Source: Lachnospiraceae bacterium
Lineage (GTDB): Bacteria; Bacillota; Clostridia; Lachnospirales; Lachnospiraceae
Assembly: GCA_017411305.1 (NCBI GenBank)
Contig: JAFQQI010000048.1
Coordinates: 1 to 64,000 of the forward strand
Reading direction: 5' to 3'
Length of the DNA stretch: 64,000 bases
Within the stretch, counting starts at the first letter, position 1. The number at the start of each line of letters is the position of its first letter. The translations under genes were made by a program, and so were the position numbers. The notes under the pieces are model-generated. The model did no database searches. It was given only the letters and a program-made list of their open reading frames with translations, and was not told the DNA's origin. This document shows positions 34,767 through 45,233 of the stretch, piece after piece.

Positions 34767-36971
34767 ATGTCAATTGCATGCTATGAAAATTTATCTGAAA
34801 ACATTGTGAAAAGCTTTAAGCTTGATACGAAAAATACCAGCTATGTAATCGGCGTGGTTGATGAAGAGCAGTTTCTCGGACACATGTATTACGGTGCCCG
34901 TTTGAATGATTATCATCTTGCACATATACTACGTATTAATGAAGCTCCCTTTGTACCGACTAAAAACAATCGTGACAGGGGCTCTTTTCTTGACAGCTTT
35001 CCTATGGAGTATCCGGCTCATGGTTTGGGTGACTATAGGGAGGATTGTATCAGAATTGAAACAAAGACAGGTAACATGGGACTTTCCATGAATTACATAT
35101 CTCATAAAATCACTTCCGGCAAACCGGCACTTGCAGGCCTTCCTGCTACTTTTGGCACAGAGGACGAGTGCAGTAGCCTTGAAATTCTTTGTGAGGACTC
35201 CCATACAGGGCTTCAGGCAGCGCTCCTTTATACTGTGTTTGAGGATGTTGATATAATTACCAGAAGTGTAAGAGTAATCAATGCAGGTAAAGATACTGTA
35301 TATTTGACAAAGGTATTCAGTGCCTGCCTTGACATGGACAATAAAGACTTTGAAGCGATTTCACTGCACGGCTCTTGGGCAAGAGAACGCTGTATTCAGA
35401 AGACTCCTGTAGGTCACGGTAAGTTTAGTGTGGAATCTACCCGTGGTAAATCCAGCCATCAGGATCATCCGTTTATGGCAATCCAGACCAAAGGAACTAC
35501 ACAGGAATGTGGTGAAGTTTATGCGATGAATTTCGTATATTCCGGTAACTTTAAAGCAATGGTGCAGAATGACCAGTTTGATCAGATTCGTATGGTTATG
35601 GGAATTCATCCTGACGGATTTAAGTGGAAGCTTAACCCTGGCAGTGAATTCCAGGCGCCCGAGGTCGTTATGGTTTATTCCGATGAAGGTCTCGGCAAGA
35701 TGACACGTACCTTCCATGATTTCTACAGAAACCATTTAATCAGAGGTGAGTATAAGGATAAGAAGCGTCCTATTTTGATTAACAACTGGGAAGCAACTTA
35801 TTTTGATTTTAATACAGAAAAACTAATTGCCATTGCAAAACAGGCATCTGAACTGGGCATTGAAATGCTGGTTATGGATGACGGATGGTTCGGAAATCGC
35901 TGTGATGATAACAGAGCGTTAGGTGACTGGATTGTAAATGAAGAAAAGATTTCGGGTGGTTTGAAATATCTGGTAGATGAAGTGAATAAGCTTGGTATGA
36001 AATTCGGTATTTGGTTTGAACCGGAAATGATTTCTCCCGACTCTGACCTCTACAGAGCGCATCCCGATTGGGCCATTGCTATTCCGGGAAGAGTAGGAAC
36101 CCGCTCCAGAAATCAGTATGTGCTTGATTTAAGCCGCAGAGATGTTTTGGATTATACCTATGAAAGTATTGCCAAGATTTTGCGCAGTGCCAATATCGAA
36201 TATGTAAAGTGGGATATGAACAGAGAACTTACCGATTTAGGCTCTGCCGTACTTCCTACAGATCAAATGGGTGAGCTTTATCACCGCTATGTGCTTGGTG
36301 TTTATGAATTGCAAGACAGAATGATGAAGGAATTCCCTTATCTGCTTGTGGAGAACTGTTCCGGAGGCGGTGCACGTTTTGATCCCGGTATGCTCTACTA
36401 CAGCCCCCAGATTTGGAGTTCAGATGATACGGATGCAGTAGAGAGACTGCGTATTCAGGAAGGAACCGCACTGATTTATCCGCTTTCCGCAATGGGTGCC
36501 CATGTATCTGACTGTCCTAACCATACAGTAGGCAGAGTAACACCTTTTGAGACAAGAGGCTATGTGGCACTGGCAGGTACCTTCGGATACGAATTGGATG
36601 TAACGAAGATTCCTGCAGAGGACAGAGCAATGATTCCCGAGCAGGTTGCTATGTACCATAAGTACAATGATTTGGTAAGAGAAGGCGATTACTACAGAAT
36701 TGCTTCTTATAGTGAAAATAATTATTATGATTGCTATGGCGTGGTAAGTAAGGACAAAAAAGAAGCGTTGTTTACCTTTGTACAGGTAATCAACAGAGCG
36801 AATTACCACAGCAGAAGAATTTTCCTTAAGGGACTTGATCCTGAAAAGAGATATGCGATTGAAGGGGAAGAAGGTACATATACCGGTGATGTGCTGATGA
36901 AAGCCGGTTATTTGATTCAGAATCCCTGGGGAGATTTCAAGGGTCGTCTGATTCATCTTACAGAAGCATAA
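34767..36971 (+). CDS. Alpha-galactosidase (GH36)
   Basis: The 734-residue protein has the full GH36 layout: N-terminal beta-sandwich, catalytic barrel from about 320 and C-terminal beta-domain. The nucleophile Asp lies in VKWDMNRE (about D482) and the acid/base Asp in WSSDDTDAVERL (about D552). WEATYFDF, MDDGWFGNR and ENCSGGGARFDPGM are further family motifs. It removes alpha-1,6-galactose from galactomannan oligosaccharides or raffinose-type sugars; no signal peptide is seen, so it acts in the cytoplasm. GGAGG before ATG 34767 fixes the start. A LacI regulator follows, and the mannan locus lies just beyond. Confidence 0.93.
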   Translation: MSIACYENLSENIVKSFKLDTKNTSYVIGVVDEEQFLGHMYYGARLNDYHLAHILRINEAPFVPTKNNRDRGSFLDSFPMEYPAHGLGDYREDCIRIETKTGNMGLSMNYISHKITSGKPALAGLPATFGTEDECSSLEILCEDSHTGLQAALLYTVFEDVDIITRSVRVINAGKDTVYLTKVFSACLDMDNKDFEAISLHGSWARERCIQKTPVGHGKFSVESTRGKSSHQDHPFMAIQTKGTTQECGEVYAMNFVYSGNFKAMVQNDQFDQIRMVMGIHPDGFKWKLNPGSEFQAPEVVMVYSDEGLGKMTRTFHDFYRNHLIRGEYKDKKRPILINNWEATYFDFNTEKLIAIAKQASELGIEMLVMDDGWFGNRCDDNRALGDWIVNEEKISGGLKYLVDEVNKLGMKFGIWFEPEMISPDSDLYRAHPDWAIAIPGRVGTRSRNQYVLDLSRRDVLDYTYESIAKILRSANIEYVKWDMNRELTDLGSAVLPTDQMGELYHRYVLGVYELQDRMMKEFPYLLVENCSGGGARFDPGMLYYSPQIWSSDDTDAVERLRIQEGTALIYPLSAMGAHVSDCPNHTVGRVTPFETRGYVALAGTFGYELDVTKIPAEDRAMIPEQVAMYHKYNDLVREGDYYRIASYSENNYYDCYGVVSKDKKEALFTFVQVINRANYHSRRIFLKGLDPEKRYAIEGEEGTYTGDVLMKAGYLIQNPWGDFKGRLIHLTEA

Positions 36972-37029
36972 AAATAAAGAAAGCCTGAAAATGCTCTTTT
37001 TTGAGAGTGAGGGGTAACGGAGGAGAAAA

Positions 37030-38061
37030 ATGGCCAAGTCGGTTAAGCTGGCAGATATTGCAGCAATTTTAAATGTAAGTACGGTAACGGTGTCAAAGGC
37101 GCTTGCCGGACAGAAGGGTGTCAGCGAGGAGATGCGTGAAAAAATCAAAAAGCTGGCACAGGAAATGGGATACAAGTCACCCACTGCCGTAAAAATGATG
37201 AAAAATAAAAAGAGCTTCAATATCGGCGTGTTGATATCGGACAGATATTTTGATCAGCATGACAGTTTTTACTGGCAGATGTATCAGGAGGTGGCTACCA
37301 GAGCGGTTAGTAAGGATTGCTTTACCATGCTGGAGATTTTAAGCCAGGAAAACGAAAAGAATTTGGAGATGCCTAAGCTTCTTCAGGAGGATAAGGTAGA
37401 CGGACTGATTATTATCGGTTTATTGAAGGAAACATATCTGACATTACTGGAGCAATATTGCAAGGTTCCGTTTGTCTGCCTGGATTTTTATGACAAACAG
37501 AATGAATGTGATGCCGTAGTAACAGACAACTTCTACGGAATGTATAAACTGACCAATTATTTATTTGACATGGGACATACACAGATTGGTTATGTGGGAA
37601 CACTTCTTTATACCAACAGTATTACTGACAGATATTTTGGTTATTGCAAGGCTCTTTTGGAACACGGACAAAGAGTACGTGAAGACTGGGTGATTGATGA
37701 CAGAGACATGGAAACCGGTAATCAGGGAAAGCTACAAGACTTTGAATTCCGCCTTCCTGCGGAAATGCCTACGGCTTTTGCGTGCAACTGTGACCTTTCG
37801 GCAGGACTTCTGATTGAGGAGCTTAAAAGGAGAGGCTATCGTGTGCCCGAGGATATTTCCATTGTAGGTTTTGATAACTATATTTACCCGGGTGTATGTG
37901 ATTTGCCCATTACCACTTATGAAGTAGACATTAGGGAAATGGCAAAGAAAGCAATCAGTCATTTGATTAAGCAGATGTCAGGAGAGCAATATAAGCAGGG
38001 AATAACCATTGTTGAAGGGCATATGGTTATTAAAGAAAGTGTAAAAAAAGTAATGGCATAA
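37030..38061 (+). CDS. LacI-family transcriptional regulator
   Basis: The 343-residue protein has an N-terminal LacI helix-turn-helix (VKLADIAAILNVSTVTVSKALAGQKGVSEEMR, about 5-37) with a hinge. The periplasmic-binding-like sensor domain from about 63 includes FNIGVLISDRYF, GYVGTLLYTNSITDRYFGY and ISIVGFDNY near 280. GGAGG precedes the ATG. It follows the GH36 gene by 58 bases and ends at a bidirectional terminator. It probably represses the alpha-galactosidase and perhaps the mannan operon; the effector is unknown. Confidence 0.92.
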   Translation: MAKSVKLADIAAILNVSTVTVSKALAGQKGVSEEMREKIKKLAQEMGYKSPTAVKMMKNKKSFNIGVLISDRYFDQHDSFYWQMYQEVATRAVSKDCFTMLEILSQENEKNLEMPKLLQEDKVDGLIIIGLLKETYLTLLEQYCKVPFVCLDFYDKQNECDAVVTDNFYGMYKLTNYLFDMGHTQIGYVGTLLYTNSITDRYFGYCKALLEHGQRVREDWVIDDRDMETGNQGKLQDFEFRLPAEMPTAFACNCDLSAGLLIEELKRRGYRVPEDISIVGFDNYIYPGVCDLPITTYEVDIREMAKKAISHLIKQMSGEQYKQGITIVEGHMVIKESVKKVMA

Positions 38062-38068
38062 GATAAGA

Positions 38069-38102
38069 AAACAGCGGATGGCTAAAAGGTCATCCGCTGT
38101 TT
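38069..38102. terminator. Bidirectional terminator between LacI and AraC genes
   Basis: A perfect 12-bp stem (AAACAGCGGATG / CATCCGCTGTTT) with a 10-nt loop sits between convergent genes. The stop codon of the AraC gene falls in the loop. Confidence 0.8.
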
Positions 38103-38978
38103 GTATTCTAAAGGGGTTGTACCATGTATTTGACGGAACAGAGAAATGAAATGATTGGTGTTATCAATTCCTACCTTGCTGCCTACTTCATGAATCTTTA
38201 AATCGGTAGTTAATAAAAGATGCTGTGCGATTTCTATCCGGCGATGATTCAAATATTTCAAAGGGGGCATACCAAAGGCATTGCCGAATTCCCTGCATAA
38301 GCGATATTTGCTTATATGAAATTGCTCTGCCAATTCATCCAGAGAATAGGAGCTTTCAAAAGAATTATCAAACAATGTTTTTATATCAGACAGATATGGA
38401 GCAACCTGAATCGGCCGGTCTTCTTCTTTGATAGAAGAAGAAATGCAAACAGTAAGCACATAGTTAATCAATGAAGAAATCATTAATTGGGATGAGATGC
38501 TGTCAGAACCGGTCAGATGCAACAGCTTCTCCAAACATAAGGCGGTATGTGAAAAGGGCGTAATGTGAACCAATGCAGGTTTGTTATCAGGCAAAAGTTC
38601 ATTGTAATAGGATAAAGAAGTCCCTGCTATGAAAAAAATTTGATATTCCCAAGGCTCTATGGCAATGTCTAACCGGAAGCGTTCCCTGCAATCAAGGAAC
38701 AAGACGGAAGAGGGTGTAAGGGAATAAACCTGATTGCCGACAACCAGTTTTCCGCAGCCTTCCTTTGTATAAAGAAACAAAAAGCAGTCAAGTGAACGGA
38801 TGTCAAAGGAAAAAGGCATTGTTGCTTTGGTGATGCCTGCAGACAGCAAAAAGAATAAAGGAGAAGAATTATCCGGTTCAACTGTATGAATGTTCCCGGG
38901 GAAATTCTCCGGTCTGAAATCTGCAGGATGTTTCGGCGTGGATGCCATTGCATTCAGAAAAACTTTTTTTATATTCAT
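38082..38978 (-). CDS. AraC-family regulator of the mannan locus (predicted)
   Basis: The 298-residue protein has an N-terminal cupin-like half (about 40-140, with GKLVVGNQVYSLTPSSVLFLD) and a C-terminal AraC domain (about 200-298, YSLDELAEQFHISKYRLCREF ... IHEVGSKVGIDNTNHFISLF). It is divergent from the ABC transporter operon, sharing a 356-bp control region, so it is the likely activator of the manno-oligosaccharide genes. Confidence 0.88.
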   Translation of the reverse strand: MNIKKVFLNAMASTPKHPADFRPENFPGNIHTVEPDNSSPLFFLLSAGITKATMPFSFDIRSLDCFLFLYTKEGCGKLVVGNQVYSLTPSSVLFLDCRERFRLDIAIEPWEYQIFFIAGTSLSYYNELLPDNKPALVHITPFSHTALCLEKLLHLTGSDSISSQLMISSLINYVLTVCISSSIKEEDRPIQVAPYLSDIKTLFDNSFESSYSLDELAEQFHISKYRLCREFGNAFGMPPLKYLNHRRIEIAQHLLLTTDLKIHEVGSKVGIDNTNHFISLFRQIHGTTPLEYKQRMTF

Positions 38979-39334
38979 TTTGCCGCTCCTTAATTAGCAT
39001 TTTTGCTTATTATAGTATGTTTTGGTGGTTTGGGCAAATAGGAAAAATGGGAAAATAAGTTTTTAAGCTAAAATATAAATTAAATTAAGCATTTATTAGG
39101 TTGGAAAAAGGATAAAATAGGTTTAAATGACAAAAAATGGTATACAAGTTGCATAAAAACGATGGTTTAAAATTGTGGAAAAGGAAGAAATGACTAAAAT
39201 GAGCAATAATAATACATAAAAAGCAATATTAAGTGATGATTAAAAAAATAAAGTAAATATAATTAAAATTAAGTTACGTGACAGACACGTAATAAACAGT
39301 TCAAGTAACAAATATAAAAGGAGGATAAGTTATT
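38979..39334. promoter_or_regulatory. Divergent AT-rich control region of the mannan operon
   Basis: The 356 bases have no gene. The clearest element is a perfect inverted repeat TTACGTG-ACAGA-CACGTAA (39274-39292) 43 bases before the binding-protein start, a plausible LacI- or AraC-type operator. Several poly-A tracts suggest curved DNA. I cannot assign a -35/-10 pair with confidence. AAAGGAGG precedes the binding-protein ATG. Confidence 0.55.
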
Positions 39335-40786
39335 ATGAAACTGAGAAAAGTTTTAGCACTGACACTTGCAGCAGTTATGACAATGTCATTAGTTGCTTGT
39401 GGCGGCAGCACAGAAACAACAGAAGCACCTGCTACAGAAGAAAAGACAGAAGCTCCTGCAGCAGAAGCAGAAACAAAGGAAGAAGCACCCGCAGCTGAAG
39501 CAGAAGCTGAAGCACCTGCAGGCGTTCCTACTTATTCACAGGTTGTTGTTGGTGAGGATTATACAGACCTTACAGCAGAAATCAAGTGGATTCACCACAA
39601 GACAGACCGTGCAGAAGACGGTACAATTGATGCTATGATTGCTGAATTCAACAAGGTATATCCTAACATCACAGTAGTTCCTGAAGCAGTTACTGATTAC
39701 GCAGAAGATTCTCTTCTTCGTCTTTCTACAGGTGACTGGGGCGACATCATGTTCATCCCTGCAGTAGATAAGGCTGAATTAGGCAATTACTTTGTAGCAC
39801 TTGATTCTTATGAAAACATGGACAAGGAAATCAACTTTGCTAACCAGTGGGAATTTGGCGGACAGACATATGGTGTTCCTTACATGGCAGGTGCACAGGG
39901 TATCGTTTACAACAAGGCTGTATTTGAAGCAGCAGGCGTAACAGAACTTCCTAAGACTCCCGATGAATTCATCGCAGCTCTTCAGGCTATCAAGGATAAC
40001 ACAGATGCGATTCCTCTTTATACAAACTATGCAGCTGGTTGGACCATGGGTGCATGGGATGCTTACATCGGTACAGTATCTGAAGGTGACAACACATATA
40101 TGAACCAGAAGTTTGCTCATGATGCAGATCCTTTCGCAGATCCCGGTGATGGCACAGGTATCTACAACCTTTACAAGATTCTTTATGATGCAGTTGCTAA
40201 CGGCTTAATTGAAGACGACTACACAACAACTGACTGGGAAGGTTGTAAGGGTATGATCAACAGAGGCGAAATCGGATGTATGGTACTCGGTTCTTGGGCA
40301 TTTGTTCAGATGAGAGATGCAGGCGAAAACGGTGATGACATCGGCTATATGCCTTTCCCTATGACTGTTGGCGGAACACAGTACGTTGCAGCTGGTGGTG
40401 ACTACTCTTTCGCTATCAACGTAAATGCTTCTGATGACAACAAGACAGCTTCCATGGTATTCATTAAGTGGATGACAGAAAAGTCTAACTGGTGCTACAA
40501 CGAAGGTGGCTACACAGTTGATAAGGACGGACAGAATCCTGATATGTACTCTGCATTTGACGGATGTACCGTATTAGGTGATGCTTCTGCAATCGCTGGT
40601 GAAGAAACATTATTAAACGACATGAATGCTGAATCCGAACTTTCCTTCAATGCTGGCGGAAACGCTAAGGTTCAGAGAATCGTAGAAGCAGCAGCTACAG
40701 GTTCTGAAAGCTTTGATGACATCATGGCTGACTGGAAAGCAGCTTGGAATGATGCTCAGGCTTATCTTGAAATCGAAGCTAACTAA
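39335..40786 (+). CDS. ABC transporter sugar-binding lipoprotein (manno-oligosaccharide, predicted)
   Basis: The 483-residue protein has a lipoprotein signal (TMSLVACGGS, Cys about 22) and a 40-residue linker rich in Glu, Ala, Pro and Thr. A solute-binding fold of the carbohydrate uptake type follows (RLSTGDWGDIMFIPAVDK, GGQTYGVPYMAGAQGIVYNKAVFEAAG, GEIGCMVLGSWAFVQM). Aromatic residues are frequent, as expected for sugar stacking. It delivers oligosaccharides to the two permeases encoded next. No ATPase gene is present, so a shared MsmK-type ATPase must serve it. The mannan specificity is inferred from the GH130 and epimerase neighbours. Confidence 0.9.
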   Translation: MKLRKVLALTLAAVMTMSLVACGGSTETTEAPATEEKTEAPAAEAETKEEAPAAEAEAEAPAGVPTYSQVVVGEDYTDLTAEIKWIHHKTDRAEDGTIDAMIAEFNKVYPNITVVPEAVTDYAEDSLLRLSTGDWGDIMFIPAVDKAELGNYFVALDSYENMDKEINFANQWEFGGQTYGVPYMAGAQGIVYNKAVFEAAGVTELPKTPDEFIAALQAIKDNTDAIPLYTNYAAGWTMGAWDAYIGTVSEGDNTYMNQKFAHDADPFADPGDGTGIYNLYKILYDAVANGLIEDDYTTTDWEGCKGMINRGEIGCMVLGSWAFVQMRDAGENGDDIGYMPFPMTVGGTQYVAAGGDYSFAINVNASDDNKTASMVFIKWMTEKSNWCYNEGGYTVDKDGQNPDMYSAFDGCTVLGDASAIAGEETLLNDMNAESELSFNAGGNAKVQRIVEAAATGSESFDDIMADWKAAWNDAQAYLEIEAN

Positions 40787-40837
40787 TAAGTTTTGATAAA
40801 GTTATCTGAAATATTGGTAATGAAATAATGAATATCG

Positions 40838-40865
40838 GAGCCAAGGGGAGGTATCTCCTTGGCTC
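40838..40865 (+). other. Intercistronic hairpin after the binding-protein gene
   Basis: A stem of at least 9 bp (GAGCCAAGG / CCTTGGCTC) without a following T-run lies between the binding-protein and first permease genes. Such hairpins often stabilise the upstream message so that binding protein is made in excess. Confidence 0.6.
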
Positions 40866-40913
40866 TAATACTCTAAAACAGCAGTGCTTTATTTGTTATT
40901 CGGGAGGAGAACT

Positions 40914-41918
40914 ATGGCAGCAATGACTAAAGCGCCGAGAGCGCAGAAGCGAACATTAGGACAGTGGGCAAAAAGCAGGGACGGACAAAAGGTATTTGTT
41001 ATGGTCGCCTTTATGATAGTGCCACTTTTGCTGCTGTTTACATTTACATACCTGCCTTTCGCGGAAATGGTGGGATTTAGTTTTTACAACATGAAATATA
41101 TCGGAGCAAGAAAGTTTGTAGGATTGAGAAACTATGCGAGAGTGTTCTCAAGAGATGACTGCTTCGGCGCATTAAAGCTCAGCTTATATTACATGGGTGG
41201 TTCTATTGTACAGCTTGCATTATCTTTATATCTTGCAACCATCTTAAGCTTTAAGGTAAAAGGCGGAAATATCTTTAAGGGATTTATGTTTTTCCCTTAT
41301 CTGATTAATGGTATTGCAATGGGCTTTATGTTTAAATTTTTCTACACCAGAGGCTTTGTTTTCGATACAGTGCTTCAGTGGTGCGGATTTGAACTTGAAA
41401 ATCTTCCATATTGGTTAAAGGACCAGAGAATTAACAATGTTTCCCTGGTAGCAACCTCAGTGTGGCGATACTTCGGACAGAACATGGTACTCTTTATCGG
41501 TGCAATCATGTCGGTAGATTCCGAATTATATGAAGCAGCCATGCTGGATGGTGCAAATAGATTCCAGCAGTTTAAGTATATTATTTTGCCAAGTATTAAG
41601 ACCATTATTATGTTGAACGTAATCCTGTCTATTACAGGTTCCTTAAGTGCATTCGAGCCTTCCTACGTTATTTCCAGTGGTGCCAACGGTACAGCTACTT
41701 ATTTCGTAGTAATGCATGAAATCGCACATACACAGCAAAAGGTTGGCCTTGCGTCGGCAATGGCAGTTGTCCTGCTTTGCATTATCTTTGTGGCAACCAT
41801 TCTTCAGAAGCTGTTCTTTAAATATGTATTCAGAAGTGCAGAGGATGAGGATTTTAATGCAACAGCAAAACGTGATAAAAAGCTGGCAAGATTAGCAGCT
41901 AGAAAGGCGGGAAAATAA
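40914..41918 (+). CDS. ABC sugar transporter permease (MalF/MsmF type)
   Basis: The 334-residue membrane protein has about six transmembrane segments and a basic N-terminal tail (KAPRAQKRTLGQWAK). The EAA loop that contacts the ATPase reads YEAAMLDGANRFQQFKYIILPSI near residue 205. GGGAGGAG precedes ATG 40914; the frame is open 10 codons upstream without a ribosome site. Its stop abuts the start of the second permease. Confidence 0.92.
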   Translation: MAAMTKAPRAQKRTLGQWAKSRDGQKVFVMVAFMIVPLLLLFTFTYLPFAEMVGFSFYNMKYIGARKFVGLRNYARVFSRDDCFGALKLSLYYMGGSIVQLALSLYLATILSFKVKGGNIFKGFMFFPYLINGIAMGFMFKFFYTRGFVFDTVLQWCGFELENLPYWLKDQRINNVSLVATSVWRYFGQNMVLFIGAIMSVDSELYEAAMLDGANRFQQFKYIILPSIKTIIMLNVILSITGSLSAFEPSYVISSGANGTATYFVVMHEIAHTQQKVGLASAMAVVLLCIIFVATILQKLFFKYVFRSAEDEDFNATAKRDKKLARLAARKAGK

Positions 41919-42767
41919 ATGACACTTATGCAGAAAATCGGAAAGTATGTATTAATTATTTTGAAATATTTTTCACTGGTATTCTTCTCATTTGTTGCGG
42001 TTTTACCTATCGTTTCCTGCTTTATCACAGCATTTAAGACAGATGTTGAATATCAGAATACCAACGTTATGGTATTGCCGGAAAGCTGGCTCAATTTTGA
42101 AAACTTTGTGTTAGCATTTGAAAAAGCAAATATGGGAAGAGCGTTTATTAACTCTGTGATTATTCTGATTTGCGTGCTTGTTGCTTCTGTATTTATCGGA
42201 ACCCAGCTTGCTTATGTCCTTGACAGGTTTAAGTTCCCGGGCAACAACCTGATTAGGAACTTATTCCTGTTTGCCTCCCTGCTTCCCGGTATTGCGATGC
42301 AGATTGCAGTATACCAGGTTATGTACAACTTAGGATTCATTAACTCCTTGCTTGGTTACATCGTAATGATGTGCGGTACGGACGTTATTTCCATTTATAT
42401 TTACATCCAGTTCTTTGAAAATATCAGTACCTCACTGGATGAATCCGCGATTGTGGACGGAGCATCTTATTTTACAATCTTCTATAAGATTTTGCTTCCG
42501 CTCTTAAAGCCGGCAATTGTTACATCCTGTATTCTTAAAGGTGTAGGTACTTATAATGAATATTATTCTGCAAATCTTTATTTACAGGATAAGCAGCTTC
42601 TTCCTACAGTGGCAACCTCCCTGTACACTTTTGTAGGACCATTGGGAAGCAAATACAACTTAATTTGTGCAGGTGTTATTATTTCACTGCTTCCTGCGCT
42701 GATTGTATTTATTACCTGCCAGAAACAGATTTACAGCGGACTTGTAGCAGGTGCAGTTAAGGGTTAA
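41919..42767 (+). CDS. ABC sugar transporter permease (MalG/MsmG type)
   Basis: The 282-residue protein has about six transmembrane segments. Its EAA loop reads DESAIVDGASYFTIFYKILLPLLKPA near residues 172-197. The ATG follows the stop codon of the first permease directly, so translation is coupled. It forms the membrane channel with that permease. Confidence 0.92.
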   Translation: MTLMQKIGKYVLIILKYFSLVFFSFVAVLPIVSCFITAFKTDVEYQNTNVMVLPESWLNFENFVLAFEKANMGRAFINSVIILICVLVASVFIGTQLAYVLDRFKFPGNNLIRNLFLFASLLPGIAMQIAVYQVMYNLGFINSLLGYIVMMCGTDVISIYIYIQFFENISTSLDESAIVDGASYFTIFYKILLPLLKPAIVTSCILKGVGTYNEYYSANLYLQDKQLLPTVATSLYTFVGPLGSKYNLICAGVIISLLPALIVFITCQKQIYSGLVAGAVKG

Positions 42768-42821
42768 AATAGAAGATGATATGAGCTCTGAGATTTAGCA
42801 GAAATGACGAAAGGCATAACA

Positions 42822-43988
42822 ATGAAAACAATTGTAGAAGAAGTTAAAAACCATTTAACAGAAGATATTATTCCTTTTTGGAAGTCTTTAAGAGACAATG
42901 AATACGGTGGATATTACGGGTACATGGATTATTATCTGAACCTGGATAAGAAGGCAGAAAAAGGTTGCATTTTAAACAGCCGTATTACTTGGTTTTTTGC
43001 CAATGCCTATACACTTCTGAAGGACGAAAGTCTTTTGGATGAAGCAAAACACGGATTTGCTTTTATGAAAAAATGTATGGATAAAGAAAATGGCGGTATT
43101 TACTGGTCCATGAAATACAACGGAGAGCCGGAGGATACAACCAAGCATACATATAATCAGGCATTTTCCATTTATGCCCTTTCCTCTTATTATGAGGCAA
43201 CCGGTGATGAAGAAGCGCTTAATATGGCCAAGGAGCTTTTCACAATTATTGAAACTAAGTGTACCGATGAGCTGGGCTATATGGAAGCTTTTGATAAGGA
43301 GTTTAACCTTGTTGATAATGATAAGCTTTCCGAAAACGGTGTTATGGCGGATAAAACCATGAATACGTTACTTCATGTATTTGAGGCATATACAGAACTT
43401 TACCGCGTGGCAAAGTTGCCTGAAGTAAAGGCAAAGCTGGAGTGGATTATGGATGTGTTTGCAGATAAGGTATACAATCCGGAGCTTCACAGACAGGAAG
43501 TGTTCTTTGATGCACAGTACAATACCATTTTAGACCTTCATTCCTACGGACATGACATTGAAACAGCATGGCTTATGGACAGAGGCGTAGAGGTGCTTGG
43601 AGATGCGGCATATGAAGCAAAGATGTCTCCGATTACTAAGGACTTGACGGCACAGATTTACAAGATTGCTTTTGACGGACGTTCTCTTGCCAATGAGTGC
43701 GAGAAGGGCGTAGTAGATACACATCGTATTTGGTGGGTGCAGGCTGAAAGTCTGATAGGCTTTTTAAACGGCTGGCAGAAGGACCCTTCAAAGACAGAGT
43801 ATTTGGAAGCTGCAAAAGCACAGTGGAATTTCATTAAGGAATATGTGGTAGACAAGAGAAACGGTTCTGAGTGGTTCTGGTGGGTAGAGCCGGATGGCAC
43901 TCCAATCAAAAAGCCTATCGTAGAACCTTGGAAATGCCCTTACCATAACGGAAGAATGTGTTTTGAAGTGATTAAGAGACTGTCATAA
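42822..43988 (+). CDS. Cellobiose/mannobiose 2-epimerase
   Basis: The protein of about 388 residues is an (alpha/alpha)6-barrel of the N-acylglucosamine 2-epimerase superfamily with cellobiose 2-epimerase features. These include [76 protein letters not shown] and [17 protein letters not shown], each carrying His, Arg or Trp residues used by the family. It would turn beta-1,4-mannobiose into mannosyl-glucose for the GH130 enzyme encoded next. An earlier ATG (42804) lacks a ribosome site; GAAAGG precedes the one at 42822. Confidence 0.9.
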   Translation: MKTIVEEVKNHLTEDIIPFWKSLRDNEYGGYYGYMDYYLNLDKKAEKGCILNSRITWFFANAYTLLKDESLLDEAKHGFAFMKKCMDKENGGIYWSMKYNGEPEDTTKHTYNQAFSIYALSSYYEATGDEEALNMAKELFTIIETKCTDELGYMEAFDKEFNLVDNDKLSENGVMADKTMNTLLHVFEAYTELYRVAKLPEVKAKLEWIMDVFADKVYNPELHRQEVFFDAQYNTILDLHSYGHDIETAWLMDRGVEVLGDAAYEAKMSPITKDLTAQIYKIAFDGRSLANECEKGVVDTHRIWWVQAESLIGFLNGWQKDPSKTEYLEAAKAQWNFIKEYVVDKRNGSEWFWWVEPDGTPIKKPIVEPWKCPYHNGRMCFEVIKRLS

Positions 43989-44032
43989 CACACGGGAATA
44001 AAGCATTAACAAAAAGAAGAGGAGATAGTGAG

Positions 44033-45208
44033 ATGTTACATGCAAAGTATTATGAAGAGCTGAAGAAGTATGAAGCTCTTGTAAACAGAAAAAACGAAGT
44101 GGATACAGAGTTTTACAATGGTGTTTATGACAGATATAAGTATCCGGTACTTACCAGAGAGCATATTCCCCCGACATGGGAGTATGACCTAAACCCTGAA
44201 ACCAATCCTCATTTTATGAAGAGACTTGGTATCAATGCCGTATTAAACTCCGGTGCAATTGAATTGAATGGTAAGTTTTATATGGTAGCAAGAATCGAAG
44301 GAGATGATAGAAAGTCTTTCTTTGGTGTTGCAGAAAGTGACAACGGAATCGATGGCTTTAAGTTTTGGGATTACCCGATTCTTTTACCGGACACCTGTCC
44401 GGAAGAAACTAACGTATATGATATGCGTCTGACCAAGCATGAGGATGGCTATATCTACGGTGTATTCTGCTCCGAAAGCAAGGATACTACAGTAAACGAT
44501 TTGTCTGCAGCAGTTGCAGCAGCAGGTATTGTAAGAACTAAGGATTTAAAGACATGGGAGAGACTTCCTAACTTAGTAACCTTACGTTCTCCCCAGCAGA
44601 GAAACGTAGTACTGCATCCTGAATTTGTAGACGGCAAGTATGCATTCTACACAAGACCCATGGATGATTTCATTGAGACCGGTTCAGGCGGCGGTATCGG
44701 ATTCGGACTTTGTGATGATATTACCAATGCGGTTATCGATGAAGAAAAGATGACTAGCCTTCGTAAATATCATACCATTACGGAAGCGAAGAACGGTGCA
44801 GGCGCAGTGCCTATTAAGACCGACAAGGGCTGGATTCATATAGCACACGGTGTTAGAAATACAGCAGCAGGTCTCCGTTATGTTATTTATGCATTTGCGA
44901 CAGACTTAAATGATCCTACAAAGGTAATAGCAGAACCCTCCGGACTTTTGATCGGACCCAGAGGAGCAGAGAGAGTAGGCGATGTTTCTAACGTAGTATT
45001 TATTAACGGTGCTATCGCAAGAGAGAATGGAGATGTATATCTTTACTATGCTTCCAGTGACACCAGAATGCATGTTGCAACCACAACCATTGAGAAGCTT
45101 AAAGATTATGTATTCAATACACCTTCCGATCCTTTGAGAAGTGTAGAATGTGTGGCACAGAGATGCGACCTGATTAAGAAGAACCTTGAGTTTTTGGCAC
45201 AGCAGTAA
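44033..45208 (+). CDS. GH130 mannosylglucose phosphorylase (GH130_1-like)
   Basis: The 391-residue five-bladed beta-propeller protein matches the longer GH130_1 type. The catalytic acid region is [14 protein letters not shown] near residue 130, and [25 protein letters not shown] contains phosphate-binding basic residues. [22 protein letters not shown] follows. It would phosphorolyse mannosyl-beta-1,4-glucose to mannose-1-phosphate and glucose, consuming the product of the epimerase encoded just upstream. GAGGAGA precedes the start. It is cytoplasmic. Confidence 0.9.
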   Translation: MLHAKYYEELKKYEALVNRKNEVDTEFYNGVYDRYKYPVLTREHIPPTWEYDLNPETNPHFMKRLGINAVLNSGAIELNGKFYMVARIEGDDRKSFFGVAESDNGIDGFKFWDYPILLPDTCPEETNVYDMRLTKHEDGYIYGVFCSESKDTTVNDLSAAVAAAGIVRTKDLKTWERLPNLVTLRSPQQRNVVLHPEFVDGKYAFYTRPMDDFIETGSGGGIGFGLCDDITNAVIDEEKMTSLRKYHTITEAKNGAGAVPIKTDKGWIHIAHGVRNTAAGLRYVIYAFATDLNDPTKVIAEPSGLLIGPRGAERVGDVSNVVFINGAIARENGDVYLYYASSDTRMHVATTTIEKLKDYVFNTPSDPLRSVECVAQRCDLIKKNLEFLAQQ

Positions 45209-45233
45209 AATAAATTGAAATGAGGGAAAGAAA